Below are positions 54,181 to 64,000 of a stretch of 64,000 nt of DNA, one piece after another. The notes under the pieces are model-generated. The model worked only from the letters and a program-made list of their open reading frames with translations. It was not told where the DNA came from and did not search any database. The translations under genes were made by a program, and so were the position numbers. Positions within the stretch are counted from its first letter, which is position 1. Each line of letters starts with the position of its first letter. Source of the DNA: Apteryx mantelli (taxonomy: Eukaryota; Chordata; Aves; Apterygiformes; Apterygidae); the NCBI RefSeq assembly GCF_036417845.1, contig NW_027118693.1, positions 5,528,001 through 5,592,000 of the forward strand, written 5' to 3'.

Positions 54181-55964
54181 CCACAGTACCTAGATGCTTA
54201 CGGTGAGAGTCTGCAGTGTCACTTCTCCTTTGCTGAGTAGGTTTCCTCAGCGCTCGTGGGGTCATTGGAGGGCTCCAGCAACCCCACAGTGTGGTGACTC
54301 TGGCTGCCCCATCCCGAGTCCCACTTGCCTGTGTGGCGGCTATCACTCGGGGTGGAAGAGATGACATGCGGGTCATCTTGAGGGCTCGCCCCTGCGAGTG
54401 CTGGCCTCTGCCCGCTCAAAGGGCAGTGGGCTCAGCCCGGTGGAGCCGGGATTGAGCTGTGCAGGGCCATGAACGCAAAGGGGTGGGAGAGCTCCAGTTT
54501 GCTTTAACTGAGCCTGCAGCACTGATCCCTTGGGCTCTGAGTGGTCACTGCTCCTGTCTGCAGCCTGCTTTGGGGTGCTGTGGTGGGACTGCTGCTGGGG
54601 AACCTGGACTGAACTGCTGGCCCTGCTCCGTGTCCCTGAGCAGGTCGTATGGCTGGTTTATAGTGAAGCGACTGCTCTGCGGCACTGAATTCACCGAACA
54701 GGACTTGGTGGCACATGGGCCCAGGGGCCTGGTGCCCCCAGCTCTGGATTGCAGGGTGCCCCATTGAATAAATAGCTCATCGCTCCTGGCTTTTGAGGTC
54801 TTACAAGGGAAAATATAAGCAAGTAGCCATGGGGAACAGGGATAGCAGAGAAAAGAAATCATTCTTCAAACCCTCCTCTGAAAGGTGTAAACCTCTAGGT
54901 AAATAAGATATCACTGTTTTGGAGGACCCCATTCAAGCATTGTCCTTCTATTTGACTTTTAAAATAAGGTTGCCTGGAAAGCTCCATTTGCAAAGGGGTT
55001 GGAGTCCCCAGCACTGGGCAGCACTCTGGGCTCCATTGCGCTGGCGTCTGTGCATACAGATCCTGCGGTGTTTGGGCACAGCAGGGAGGGCACCTTCTGC
55101 CTGAGGGTCGTTGCGAGCACCGCAGCTGATTTCATTGCTGGAGCCAGAGTGTCCTGGCTCCAGGCAAGCCCTGTGCCCTTCCTTGTGCAGGTGTGGCAGA
55201 AGAGGGGCTTTATTTCCAAGGCAAATCTGTCAAGACCTCCTTTCTCAAAAACAGCATTTAGACCGAGGCCAGATAGTGAAATCTCTTGTGCCCCCATGGG
55301 GTAATGGGACATTTAAAAGAGGGTCCAGCCTCACTGCAGGACCTTCCCTGTTCCCCTCAGGCTCAGTGCAGAGCGCTCCAGACAAAATGTGCAGCTCCAG
55401 GATCGGCGCGGGGTAGGCAGTGGTGATAGAAATAGAGCTGCACGGCATACCCCACCCCTGCCCTTCCACAGGAGATGCAAGCCCTGAGGACAGCGGGTGC
55501 CTGCTCTTGCCCTGGGGTGTCTCTGGAGAGGGCAGGGGCAGCTAAAGCTTTTCTGCCTCTTTCCCTTGTGTTTTCTAGTCCAGCAGAACAACTGGCGCTT
55601 TGCAGCAAAACCAAAATGGGTCAGTCTGCTCTGCACTGTCTTGGGATGCCGGAAAGAGAGGACACCCTGTCATGCCCAGGATAATCCTGATTCACGCAGG
55701 GAATAAGATTTTCCCCTTGCCTTTGCCTCCCTAAAACAAATAACACTCACGCGGGATGAAGAAACAGGGCTTTATCTTTGGGGAAAGCACACCGAAGGGA
55801 TGAACTGGTAGAACAATAATGGGACAGGATGCGCTTGAGCTGTCGAGCTGTCCTGTGGCTGCAGGAGGTGCCAGCAATGACCCAGCCCCTCCAGCACACT
55901 TGCATGTCTGCGGTGTGCGGCACCATGGCATTGGCCCAGCTGCGCCAGCTCTGCTCAAATAGAG
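54181..55964. other. DNA downstream of the MROH gene
   Basis: No gene could be supported. The MROH transcript should end here, since its stop codon is at 55965 on the minus strand, but I see no convincing AATAAA in the first few hundred bases on that strand. Confidence 0.4.
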
Positions 55965-56137
55965 TCACCTCCTGGCGGGAGGGTGACACCTCTCCCATGC
56001 TCTCTGGAGCCAGTGACCCAGTGCTCTGAAGCTGAACCTTGATGGAGACCTTTTCCTTGGAGTTGTCAGGTTCAGGATGGTCTGTGTCACCAGGCAACAC
56101 ACTGAGGGTTCAGCGTCATTTTCCAGGGGCTGGAGGG
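55965..56137 (-). CDS. MROH terminal exon 15
   Basis: 173 bases from phase 1 to the TGA stop. ALQPLENDAEPSVCCLVTQT, then ILNLTTPRKRSPSRF and WLQRAWERCHPPARR. Acceptor CTGTCGCAG. Confidence 0.9.
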
Positions 56138-59100
56138 CTGCGACAGAAGGAACAGAGCAGATAACAAACTCCCCTATTTGCAGAGATCCCAGCAATTCCC
56201 CCCACCCCAGGCAGGGCCAGTCCCACCCAGCTCTTCCCAGGGTGGGGAGGGAGCATGTGGGAGAAACGGATCAGCTGCAGGTTGCTGGTCAGGAATGCCC
56301 CAAATGACCCCCAAATCCCCCCTCCTCTCCCCCACACAGGGAGACAGGGCCTTCCTCGCCTGGGGCAGGGCAGGGAACTGGGACTCACTTCCCGGGCTCC
56401 TTCTTCCCCCCTGCCAGGGTCACCTGACCCAGCGCTGCTCTCACTCACCGTTGCAGATCTCCTGCACCTTCCCCTTCCTCCGCTTCATTTGCTGCCCGAT
56501 GAGCCCTAGGCAAACACCTCCTGTCACCCCTCGTACTGCCCACCAAGCCCCCAGCAGCACAGCTCCCATCTGGCCTTGCCAGCCTGGCCATGCATCCTCC
56601 TCCCCTTGGGCAAGGCTGGTCCCAGCGCGGTCCCCAGGGTGCAGCATCCAGGCATGCTGTGAGGGACTGAAGAACCTCCTCTCAGCCCTTCTGCATGGTC
56701 AGGGATGGCACCGGGGTTGGGGCTCACCAATGAACCTCACGGCTGCCTCCACCAAGGATGCCTCAGGGTTCTCCAAGTATGGCAGGCTCTGCTGCAGGTA
56801 TTGCTCCACTCTGCTCCTGTCCCTCCGCAGCTGGAGACAGCACAAGGCCAGGGGGTTGGCACCGAGACTCCCTGGGGAGCCAGGCCTGCCCCTCCGCCCA
56901 GGACCGGCCTCCTCTTCCTTCCTCCTCATGACTCCCAGTGGCCTATGGCTGCTGAGATCCCCCCAATTCTTCTGCCAAGGACCAGCCAGGCCAGAGGCCC
57001 CTCAGCATCCCGGGGGGCAGCAAGAGCAGAGGGGCCTGGAGCAGAGCCTGTCGTGGCTGGGGCTCTGGCTGGAGCAGTGGGTGAGGGGCACAGCTGTGTG
57101 CCCTGCACACTGGGCAGGGGGCCAGCCCTCATCCGGCCTCGGCCCCGGGCACTTTCCTGTTGTCCTTACCAGGTACTCCCCGATCCTCCACGTCTCCCCT
57201 CTTCTGGCCAGATGCCAGAGCTCCCCCCGCTTCAAGAGCCACGCAGCACCGACGAGGGCTTCCTGAGAGGCCTGCACAGCAGCAGAGACCAGGAGATGCT
57301 ACCACAGCCAGGGAACGACATCCTGGGTCCCCCTCATCTTGGTAAGGCTTGGAGTCTTTCCCAGCCCGGAATGGGAAGATGCAGCTTGGGACCAGGTCTG
57401 CCCCTCGCTGAAGGCAGACGCAGCTCTGCCTTATCCTTGGCGACACAGGAAGTTGGACCTCATGCGGACATGCATCCAAAGGGACACTTGTCAGCAGCCC
57501 TTGCCATGGTGCTCAGGCCCACCCAAGGGACGTCAGCATTGCTTCCCAAAATCACTGCTCCATACCCGGGCCACGCTCTGGATCTCCTCGCTCATGTGGA
57601 GGTAGAGTGGGACCAGGCTCCTCTGCACATGCTGCTTCATCCGCCGTTCGTTCTTCCCCACCACAGTCCTCATCAGGTCTTTGAAGAGGAGGATGGAGAG
57701 CTCTCGCACTGTGCTGTCTTCCTGTGGGGAGGGAGGAGAGGAGGGGAGGCCTCAGCAACGACTCCAGGAAGCAGGCATGAGAAGACGGTTTGCCATTGCA
57801 AGGCCTCGTCCTCCCCAGGCACAACCGTCCCTCACCCCGGCTGGATATCGAAGCTGGGGACAAGCCTCTGCGGAGGCAGCCTGGAGAATGAGGGTTATCG
57901 GCAGCAGCAGCAGGACAAGCTTCCCGGGGCTCTGTCTCCCTCTGCCTCTGGAGGGAACTTTCTGGGGCTCCATCAGGGCCCCCGCACAGAAGAGAATGAC
58001 AGAAAGGGACAGCCCTGGGGCACGGCCCCTCCCTTGCTCTCTAGCCTGCTCCTGCCTCTTTGCTCCTCTCTGCCCCAGGCCGTGACAGGCGCCACAGGGA
58101 GTCAAGCATGAGACGGAGCAGCTCAGGGCAGAGAGGGCGCTGGTTTGGTCTAGTCCCACAGCCCAGGACACCAAGGCCAGCACAGGGAATGGGCTGACAA
58201 CCACAGGGCAAAAGGCTTCCTGGCAGGCAGCAGGGCCTGTGGCGGGAGGTGCAAATACACGTGCCAATGGGCACACGTGCAGAGGGACCCACAGCACCCA
58301 TAGCCATGCATACAGACCCCCGGACACACCAGGAGAGCCCCTGGCTCTCCCACCAGCCTTACGTCGTCAAAGCGTGGCAATAGCTTCTCTGCCAGCTGCA
58401 GAGCGATGGGGTTGGAGCCCTTCTGGTCCAGGCAGATGAGGATGTTTCTCAGCAACATCAGGCTTCCCACGCATATGTCCTTGCGAGCGTCCTGCAGCCA
58501 CTCCAGGATGTCTGGGAGCAGAGTCTGCATTTTCATTGCCTGTGTGAAAGACAACTTCCTTTTTGTGAAGTAAGGCCAGAACCCCCTGCCCAGAAGTGCT
58601 CTGGGTGCTGATTTCCCATCAGGACTCAGGGCCAGGGCCAGGGCTCTACACACACCCATGGCTTGGGCACAGAGGCTGCAGTGCAGGGCAGAGATCTCCA
58701 AGGGGGCCCTGAGCATGTTAGGGCCTCTGTACGGAGGAAGGCTGCTGCCGCAAGGCCCAGCAGCAGCCGGCTGCATTAGCCTGGCCCTGTGCTCTGCCTC
58801 ATCGTCCCTCTCCCAGCGGGTGTGTTGCAGATCACAGCTCTCCCACGACTGAGGCCATTTGGAGCTGGCTTGCTTGCTGCTGGGCCTGGATCTCTGCCTG
58901 GCCCAGCTGAGACGTGCCAGCAGTGGGAGCTCCTCCCAGTGGGCACTGGTGCCTTTCTCCTTGTGCAGCACAGCCAAGGGCCTGCCGTGAAAGACTCGGG
59001 GCAGATGAACGGGGCGGCGGGGACTTGGGAGCAGCTACCGCGCCTCCTGATTGCCAGCCAAGTCCAAGCCACTGTGTGACCCAGCGCCTCCTGTCAAGCC

Positions 59101-62100
59101 CCAGGCTGCCAGCATAGCCTCACCCAGCTGCCCCTCTGCTCACCATTTTGAGGCTTTTCGACAGCCTCAGGAGGCTTCTGAACACCAGTCTGCGCATCTC
59201 CAGGCCCTGAGCCTGCACATAACTCCGGAGGAGCAGCACGACGTCATAATACACCTCGGCAAAGTCAGGGCATAGCACCAGCTGAAATGCACACAGCAAT
59301 GAAAGACTGGCAGGGCCGACAGCGTGCAGCTCTGGATCCCACCCACCACTCAGGGCAAGGGCACCAGGCCCTGACAAAGCTCAGCCCACAGGCAGCAGGG
59401 ATTCTGGAGAGACCCCCCCTCCCCATGCCCTGCTCCCAGCCCTGGGCCTCACGGCACACTGCACACACCGCTCGCCTCCTCCTCACAGCCTCTGAGCCCT
59501 TGGCAGCCTCTTGTTCTCATCCCTTGGAGGAGCACTTGAACACAGAGAGCTGCCACAAAGGAGGCACGAAATACAAGTGCTTGCGAGTGGTCGCCCAGCA
59601 GAAATGAGCCAAGGCCAGGGCTACTAAGAGGAGCGTGTGCATTGCCCCAGCTCCGCTGACCAACATCACCCCACAGGCATGTGCACAATGCGAGCAGAGA
59701 GCATTTAGAGGCACCTCCAGAGAGACACTGCTTGCCATGAGGCCCATCTCGACGAAGAAAGTCATGGCGGGCATCTGATGAAACTGGTCCTCCTGCCTCA
59801 GCAGCCTTGCCAGCCGGTGGAAGATCCAGCGACGCAGGTGCTCGGGAGCGCTCCTCATCTCTCTGGCAGAGGCAAGAAAGCACCATTGGTACTCAGCCAA
59901 GCAGGCACACCTCCCCTGGGATTGCTCGGCCCACTCTAGCCATTTCCCCCTGCGCAGGGCAAGGCAGGCCAAGGCAGTGCTTGGCACGCACCTACTGCAG
60001 CCGGTGGCATTTGCTCATGGAGGGCTGGTCTTTCCCTACCACACCTTGCCATTAGAAAGCCAGGGTCAGTCATCATTATGTTCCTTTTGGTGGGACACCA
60101 GAGAAACACCCTCCCTCCCTGGAAGGCATGGCCTTCCCACGCATCCCTTTTCCTGACCCCTTTGCATTCCTGTCCCCCTGGGGCCTTCCCATGTTCTTCT
60201 CTGCATCTTGCACCTTTCCTGGCACTGCAGCCAGACCATCCCCAATGCTCTCTGTGATGGCAGCCCAGGCCCCACGGCAGGGCACTCCAGGCCTTTGGGA
60301 GGGGACCACTCCCACAACTCCTAACACCACCTGCTCCCCCAGCAACTCTCCAGGCTGGGGCAGGGAGCTCCCACGGCCATTTTGCTGGGGGACCCCTTGC
60401 CACACGTGCTGAGGCTGCAGCCCTTTTCTTGGAGAACTGGGCTCCTCCTTCACTCTCATGGAGGACATTGCGTAGGGCACCTCAAATCCAGGGAAGAGGT
60501 GTTGGGGGACAGCAGGGCGTAAAGGGCTGTACCTGGCCAGCACTGCCACTCCCTTCTGAGATGTCTCTGCACGCAGAAACAGGTCCCAGCCACCGTTTCT
60601 CTCAACAGCCAGGGCTATATGCTGATAACCAGCGCAGCGGAGGAGACCTTTCATGGCCTCCACGGCGCACCTGCATGCAGAGCAAAGCCCAGGTCACACT
60701 GGCAGCCTGGCCCTGCCTTCAGGTCCAAGGCAGAGACAGGGAGACTGGGATCGAGCACCTGACATGGTTGCTGGCACGGGACTCATACCATTGGCATTCC
60801 CTCAGGAAGATATTTGCTTCCTGGCGCGTGAACTCTGCTGTGAAGACCATCTGAAAGAGCAGCGCCAGGAAGAGCTGGGGGAAAAACTCCTTCACCGCCT
60901 GCAGGCAGACGGGCTCCTGGAGAATCACATGCAGTGCTCTCGTTGCCTGCAGAAAACACCCAGAGACACCTCTCACTCCTGAACTGTCTCTGTCCTGCTT
61001 CCTGAACCCTCGAGGTGGGAGCCTCAGGCACAGCCTTGGACCACAGAAAATGCAGATGGAGGGCACAGACGTGCTGCCTGACCAGGGCCAAGGCCCGCAG
61101 GTTCTTTGGCCTCAGCTCCAGTCTGTACACAATGAGCCTTCCTGCGTCAGCATGACCATCGCCTGGGCAGGCTTCATGCATCGTGCAGGCTCTGCCAGGA
61201 TCCCTGTCCCAGGCTTTGCCATCTGCTCAGGTTTTGCAGGAGCCCTACTCCTGCCCCTAACCTTGCCCTGAACCCTACCCTGCGTTTCCAGCCTGCTGAG
61301 CGAGGTCAGGGGACGCAGGGACAGGGGAGGATGGAGATTTCCTGAGCATGGCCAGCCTAGGTGTTGGCGTGCAGAGAGGCCCAAGCAGCACTCGGCAGCC
61401 CTGTGTGCTGGCCCAGGTGGAGGCCTGGCGCTGGGCATGTTGTATCCATGGGCTCAGGGGAGGTCCCTGCTTGGGGGCACACAGGGAGGGGAGAGGGGGC
61501 CTGGAGAGGCAGGTGCCAGCCTGCGGGCAAGCGAGGTCTCGTCCCGTAACTCACAGCCAGGGGAAGGATGCAGCTGTTGTCCCTGTCGGAGCTGGACTGC
61601 TTGCGCAGTGGCCGCTCCTCCAGCAAGCTCAGCAGCTCCCGCAGCACGTTTGTCGCAGCCGGGGGCTTAGCCATCAGCACCTTCCACATGGTCACGGCGG
61701 TGCTGCAGGCCCAGAGTGCTCTGTCAGTTGCCTCCTTGGCCACAGCACCGCAGCCTGGGAAGCCCTGGAAGTCCCTAGCTGTCCAGCAGCCTTACCCCTA
61801 GCCACCCCCTCCTCGCTGGCAGCCCCAAGGGCATCCTGCCCATGCAGGCAGGACATGACCAAGCTGAAGGCCCCTGTGGGGCAGGGAGTGAGCATAGCTG
61901 CTGGGTGCTGGGCATGAAGGCAGGGACACTTGCTCAGCTCTGCCGTCTGAACGGCTGCTTGATGCACCAGCGCTGGGCAGTGGTGGGAGAGACAGAGGGC
62001 CCTGCCCCTCAGGGGTGTCCTGGGAATCTCCTTGGCTCTGGCCCTCTTTGGGCCTTTCTCCCCATCTGGATGAGCTCTCGAGGCTGACGGGCCCCATACC

Positions 62101-63869
62101 TGCTGCAGAGTGGGGAGCAGTACAGCAGGCTCATGGTCACCTCACCAGGGTTCGAGCAGGCCAGCTGGCAAAGGGTCTTGTATAGGGTGACCTTGGCCGG
62201 CCACTTCCTGACATACTTCAGGTTCCGGTAGAGGCACCTTATGAGCCGTGGCACCTGGAAGACACATGGGTGAGACACATTACCCCAGCTCCCACTGAGA
62301 TCTCCTTCCCTCTACACCACTCCCAATGCTCCTTGCGGCCTTCAAACGGTGTCGGGGGCCCAAGAACCCTGGATTTGGTGGGGGGAAACCATGTCCCAGA
62401 GGGCTCAAGTCCCAAGCACGCCAGCCCCAGGCTGCTTACATCTTCCAGCGGACAGACAGCGTCCCGCAGGAACACCTTCAGCATGCGCCTAGCCACCGCC
62501 GTGCTGTAGGTGCTGCAGTTCCTCATGCCCTCCATGGCTGTGACAATGACATCTGTCCACTCAGAAGGATGAAGGCTTTTCACAAACGGCTATGGGAGAA
62601 AGGAGGTGAGGGAAGAAATGTCACGCTGTGGGCCATGTCAGCGGTGCTTAGCTGAGCAGTGGACACTGCTCTGGAGAGGGGTGCAGAGCAATGCTGGCAC
62701 CGTGGCCCCAGCAGAGACAAGAGTGGGCGCTGTGCTGAGCAGCGGCACCGTGGGGCATGTGGCCAGAGGGCCATCAGGGCAAGGCAGGATGGCTGGGATC
62801 AGGGTCACAGTGCACTGGCTCTGCAGGCAACCACAGCTTGCTGGTGGCCAGCAAGGCTGGAGCTGCTGCTGGCACTCTTGGAGCGAAGCCTCTGGCTAGT
62901 CCCCGCTCAGGCACAGCGGAAGAGACACCGGTGAGAGCGGTGGCTGCTACCAGCGTGCAGCCATTATGCAAGGTGCCACTGAGAGCTGCTTCCCTCTCCA
63001 CCACTCCCTCTGCCCATTCTGCATGAACCGCGAGGCCCTCTCAGCTCCACTCATTAGGGATCCCTTTGCTCATCCAAGTCTCCTGATGACTCCAGGGCCA
63101 AGAGTCCCAGCAAGGGAGGTGCTCCTCACCCTAATGTTCTCACGGATGTTGCTGGTCCGTGAAGGGCAGAGTTCATCGTCAGCTTCTGACTCCTTTTGGG
63201 ACGCTACATGCTCTGGATTATCCTGCAAGAGCTCCCTGCCTGAACAGGAGTGGAAAGACAGAGCGGTCAGGAGGAGTGATGGAGACTTGGAAGTGGCAGA
63301 CTGATGGCGTCAGGGAGAAACCAGCCCGCAGAGAAAAAGAGCGTGCCGGGAGCGTACGGGGAGCAGGATTCCCAGGGAGGGTCAGGGCCTATTCCAGGGC
63401 AGAGAAGGGGCAACTGCTTCAAAGGGTACCAAAAGCCTGCTGGGTTCGACTGGACGTTCTGGTGTGAAGCACCTCAGAAGCCACAGGGTGAGCAGGGGCT
63501 GCTGAGCATTTTCCAGGCCAGGGGTATCCAGGACAGGTACTAACATACTGCTCCTCTACTCCTACATCAGCCATGTTTCCTGCTTTTTTGTCTCACGGAG
63601 CAGAGCGGCTGAGGCAGTGTGATGCCTTCCCTGGCCTTGCCACAATGTCTCTGTCCAGAAGGACGCAGCCCACCACAGCTTCTCTTACGTTTTCGTTGCA
63701 TGACGAAACTGAACAGGCAACCAAGAGCATCCAAAGCCCCACGGTTGGTCTCCGCGTCCTCATAAGCACAGCAAAGGATGAGACGCCCCACCAGCTGTCC
63801 CAGGATTGGGACAGAGATCTTTCCACAGCAGGCGGGGCTCTCATCAACTCCTCCAAAGGGGTGCCAGAC
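55965..63869 (-). CDS. MROH-family (Maestro HEAT-like repeat) gene, last 15 coding exons
   Basis: Fifteen minus-strand exons were read from acceptor to donor. Their codon phases agree at every junction and together they give 697 codons and a TGA at 55965. All introns are GT-AG and short. The product is built of helix pairs typical of HEAT repeats (for example ASQEALVGAAWLLKRGELWH, then LARRGETWRIGEYL near the end). The family match rests on the ending ALQPLENDAEPSV-(C)CLVTQTILNL and on the RRWIFHRLARLLRQ and TWRIGE segments. MROH proteins are large cytoplasmic or nuclear solenoids of largely unknown function; MROH2B has been tied to sperm signalling, and avian genomes often carry many copies. 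Family proteins usually exceed 1000 residues, so the 5' part probably lies beyond 64000. Which member this is cannot be decided. No stop or frameshift is seen. Confidence 0.88.
56449..56505 (-). CDS. MROH exon 14
   Basis: 57 bases, phase 1 to 1. LIGQQMKRRKGKVQEICN, a basic helix. Acceptor TGCCTAG, donor GTGAGT. Confidence 0.86.
56728..56830 (-). CDS. MROH exon 13
   Basis: 103 bases, phase 0 to 1. LRRDRSRVEQYLQQSLPYLE, then NPEASLVEAAVRFI. Acceptor TCTCCAG, donor GTGAGC. Confidence 0.9.
57170..57271 (-). CDS. MROH exon 12
   Basis: 102 bases, phase 0 to 0. ASQEALVGAAWLLKRGELWH, then LARRGETWRIGEYL, a HEAT-type segment well conserved in the family. Acceptor TGTGCAG, donor GTAAGG. Confidence 0.92.
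57566..57721 (-). CDS. MROH exon 11
   Basis: 156 bases, phase 0 to 0. EDSTVRELSILLFKDLMRTV, then VGKNERRMKQHVQRSLVPLY. Acceptor CCCCACAG, donor GTATGG. Confidence 0.9.
58363..58539 (-). CDS. MROH exon 10
   Basis: 177 bases, phase 0 to 0. AMKMQTLLPDILEWLQDARK, then DICVGSLMLLRNILICLDQK and LAEKLLPRFDD. Acceptor TCACACAG, donor GTAAGG. Confidence 0.9.
59144..59281 (-). CDS. MROH exon 9
   Basis: 138 bases, phase 0 to 0. LVLCPDFAEVYYDVVLLLRS, then YVQAQGLEMRRLVF. Acceptor CATTTCAG, donor GTGAGC. Confidence 0.88.
59715..59862 (-). CDS. MROH exon 8
   Basis: 148 bases, phase 2 to 0. EMRSAPEHLRRWIFHRLARL, then LRQEDQFHQMPAMTFFVEM. Acceptor CTGCCAG; donor GTGCCT is weak, and its position is set by the phase of exon 9. 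Confidence 0.8.
60533..60670 (-). CDS. MROH exon 7
   Basis: 138 bases, phase 2 to 2. CAVEAMKGLLRCAGYQHIAL, then AVERNGGWDLFL. Acceptor TGCATGCAG, donor GTACAG. Confidence 0.86.
60789..60946 (-). CDS. MROH exon 6
   Basis: 158 bases, phase 0 to 2. ATRALHVILQEPVCLQAVKE, then FFPQLFLALLFQMVF, a strongly hydrophobic helix of the solenoid core. Acceptor TTCTGCAG, donor GTATGAG. Confidence 0.88.
61555..61702 (-). CDS. MROH exon 5
   Basis: 148 bases, phase 2 to 0. TAVTMWKVLMAKPPAATNVL, then RELLSLLEERPLRKQSSSD. Acceptor CCTGCAG, donor GTGAGT. Confidence 0.87.
62100..62254 (-). CDS. MROH exon 4
   Basis: 155 bases, phase 0 to 2. VPRLIRCLYRNLKYVRKWPA, then KVTLYKTLCQLACSNPGEV. Acceptor CTTCCAG, donor GTATGG. 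Confidence 0.87.
62440..62589 (-). CDS. MROH exon 3
   Basis: 150 bases, phase 0 to 0. Begins PFVKSLHPSEWTDVIVTAME; helix pair of HEAT type. Acceptor TCCCATAG, donor GTAAGC. Confidence 0.87.
63130..63239 (-). CDS. MROH exon 2
   Basis: 110 bases, phase 1 to 0. Charged linker (ELLQDNPEHVASQKESEADD). A second possible acceptor four bases downstream would put a stop in frame, so CTGTTCAG at 63240 is chosen. Donor GTGAGG. Confidence 0.78.
63689..63869 (-). CDS. MROH exon 1 of 15 seen
   Basis: 181 bases, phase 0 to 1. Opens VWHPFGG and contains GRLILCCAYEDAETNRGALD. The acceptor is TTGCGCAG; the donor GTAAGAG splits an arginine codon. Acceptor strength is moderate, so the left limit is the least certain of the set. 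Confidence 0.7.
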
Positions 63870-64000
63870 CTGCGCAAGGGGGTGGTACAGGTATGAAGGG
63901 CCGATGGCAGGCAGTCGCCACCAAAGCCCTGAAGCCAGGAGTCTGCCCAGGCATGCATCCCAGGTGAGTCCAAGCTTTGGAAGGCCCTGCAGGCCTTGGC
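63870..64000 (-). other. Upstream intron of the MROH gene, cut by the window edge
   Basis: No further exon could be recognised in the last 131 bases. The gene continues beyond the window on the minus strand. Confidence 0.5.

Noticed and set aside
56178-58111. Plus-strand frames of 362 and 468 codons
   Set aside because: They are antisense shadows of the MROH exons and introns; the minus strand has phase-consistent exons and the plus frames have no domain.

Overview
The window looks like avian nuclear DNA. Three things point there: CR1 LINE tails, an olfactory receptor of the family-14 type that is expanded in birds, and endogenous retroviruses together with a Maestro HEAT-like repeat (MROH) gene. 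That assignment is inference from family content; no species can be named from the sequence. There are no bacterial-type operons, and no tRNA, rRNA or CRISPR was seen.

Layout. 1-5.6 kb: a broken ERV-L-like provirus on the minus strand (3' LTR, integrase, gag pieces) beside an unrecognised open stretch. 5.8-6.5 kb: old monomers of a roughly 65-bp satellite in both orientations. 6.6-19.2 kb: mostly unassigned DNA with CR1 pieces, one intact olfactory receptor gene (11.2-12.1 kb) and one receptor pseudogene broken by a 4-bp tandem duplication (18.3-19.2 kb). 19.8-25.6 kb: a solo LTR, a 170-bp sliver of inverted satellite, then a minus-strand gammaretrovirus-like provirus with damaged gag, pol and env. 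25.6-33.5 kb: about 118 tandem copies of the satellite, homogeneous in the middle, with higher-order duplications and a 91-bp perfect inverted repeat; degenerate copies run on to about 36.9 kb.

37.9-50.3 kb is a GC- and CpG-rich host segment. It holds a probable bidirectional promoter near 38.1 kb with a plausible first exon on the minus strand, and two copies of another CpG-island promoter (39.2-39.8 and 49.5-50.1 kb). Between those copies lies a young, His-primed provirus (40.7-45.9 kb) with two nearly identical 515-bp LTRs. Its pol core is replaced by about 420 bp of GC-rich sequence that does not look viral, and its leader carries five copies of one hairpin. Solo LTRs lie at 48.7, 51.0 and 53.5 kb.

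56-63.9 kb holds the best-supported gene: the last 15 coding exons of an MROH-family gene on the minus strand. Splice sites and codon phases agree at every junction, giving 697 codons and a stop.

The most unusual material is the satellite (each monomer carries an AP-2-like palindrome and a CRE-like octamer), the chimeric provirus with its covarying hairpin array, and the duplicated CpG island. No complete new gene system could be demonstrated. Exon limits, LTR ends and repeat lengths were read by eye.
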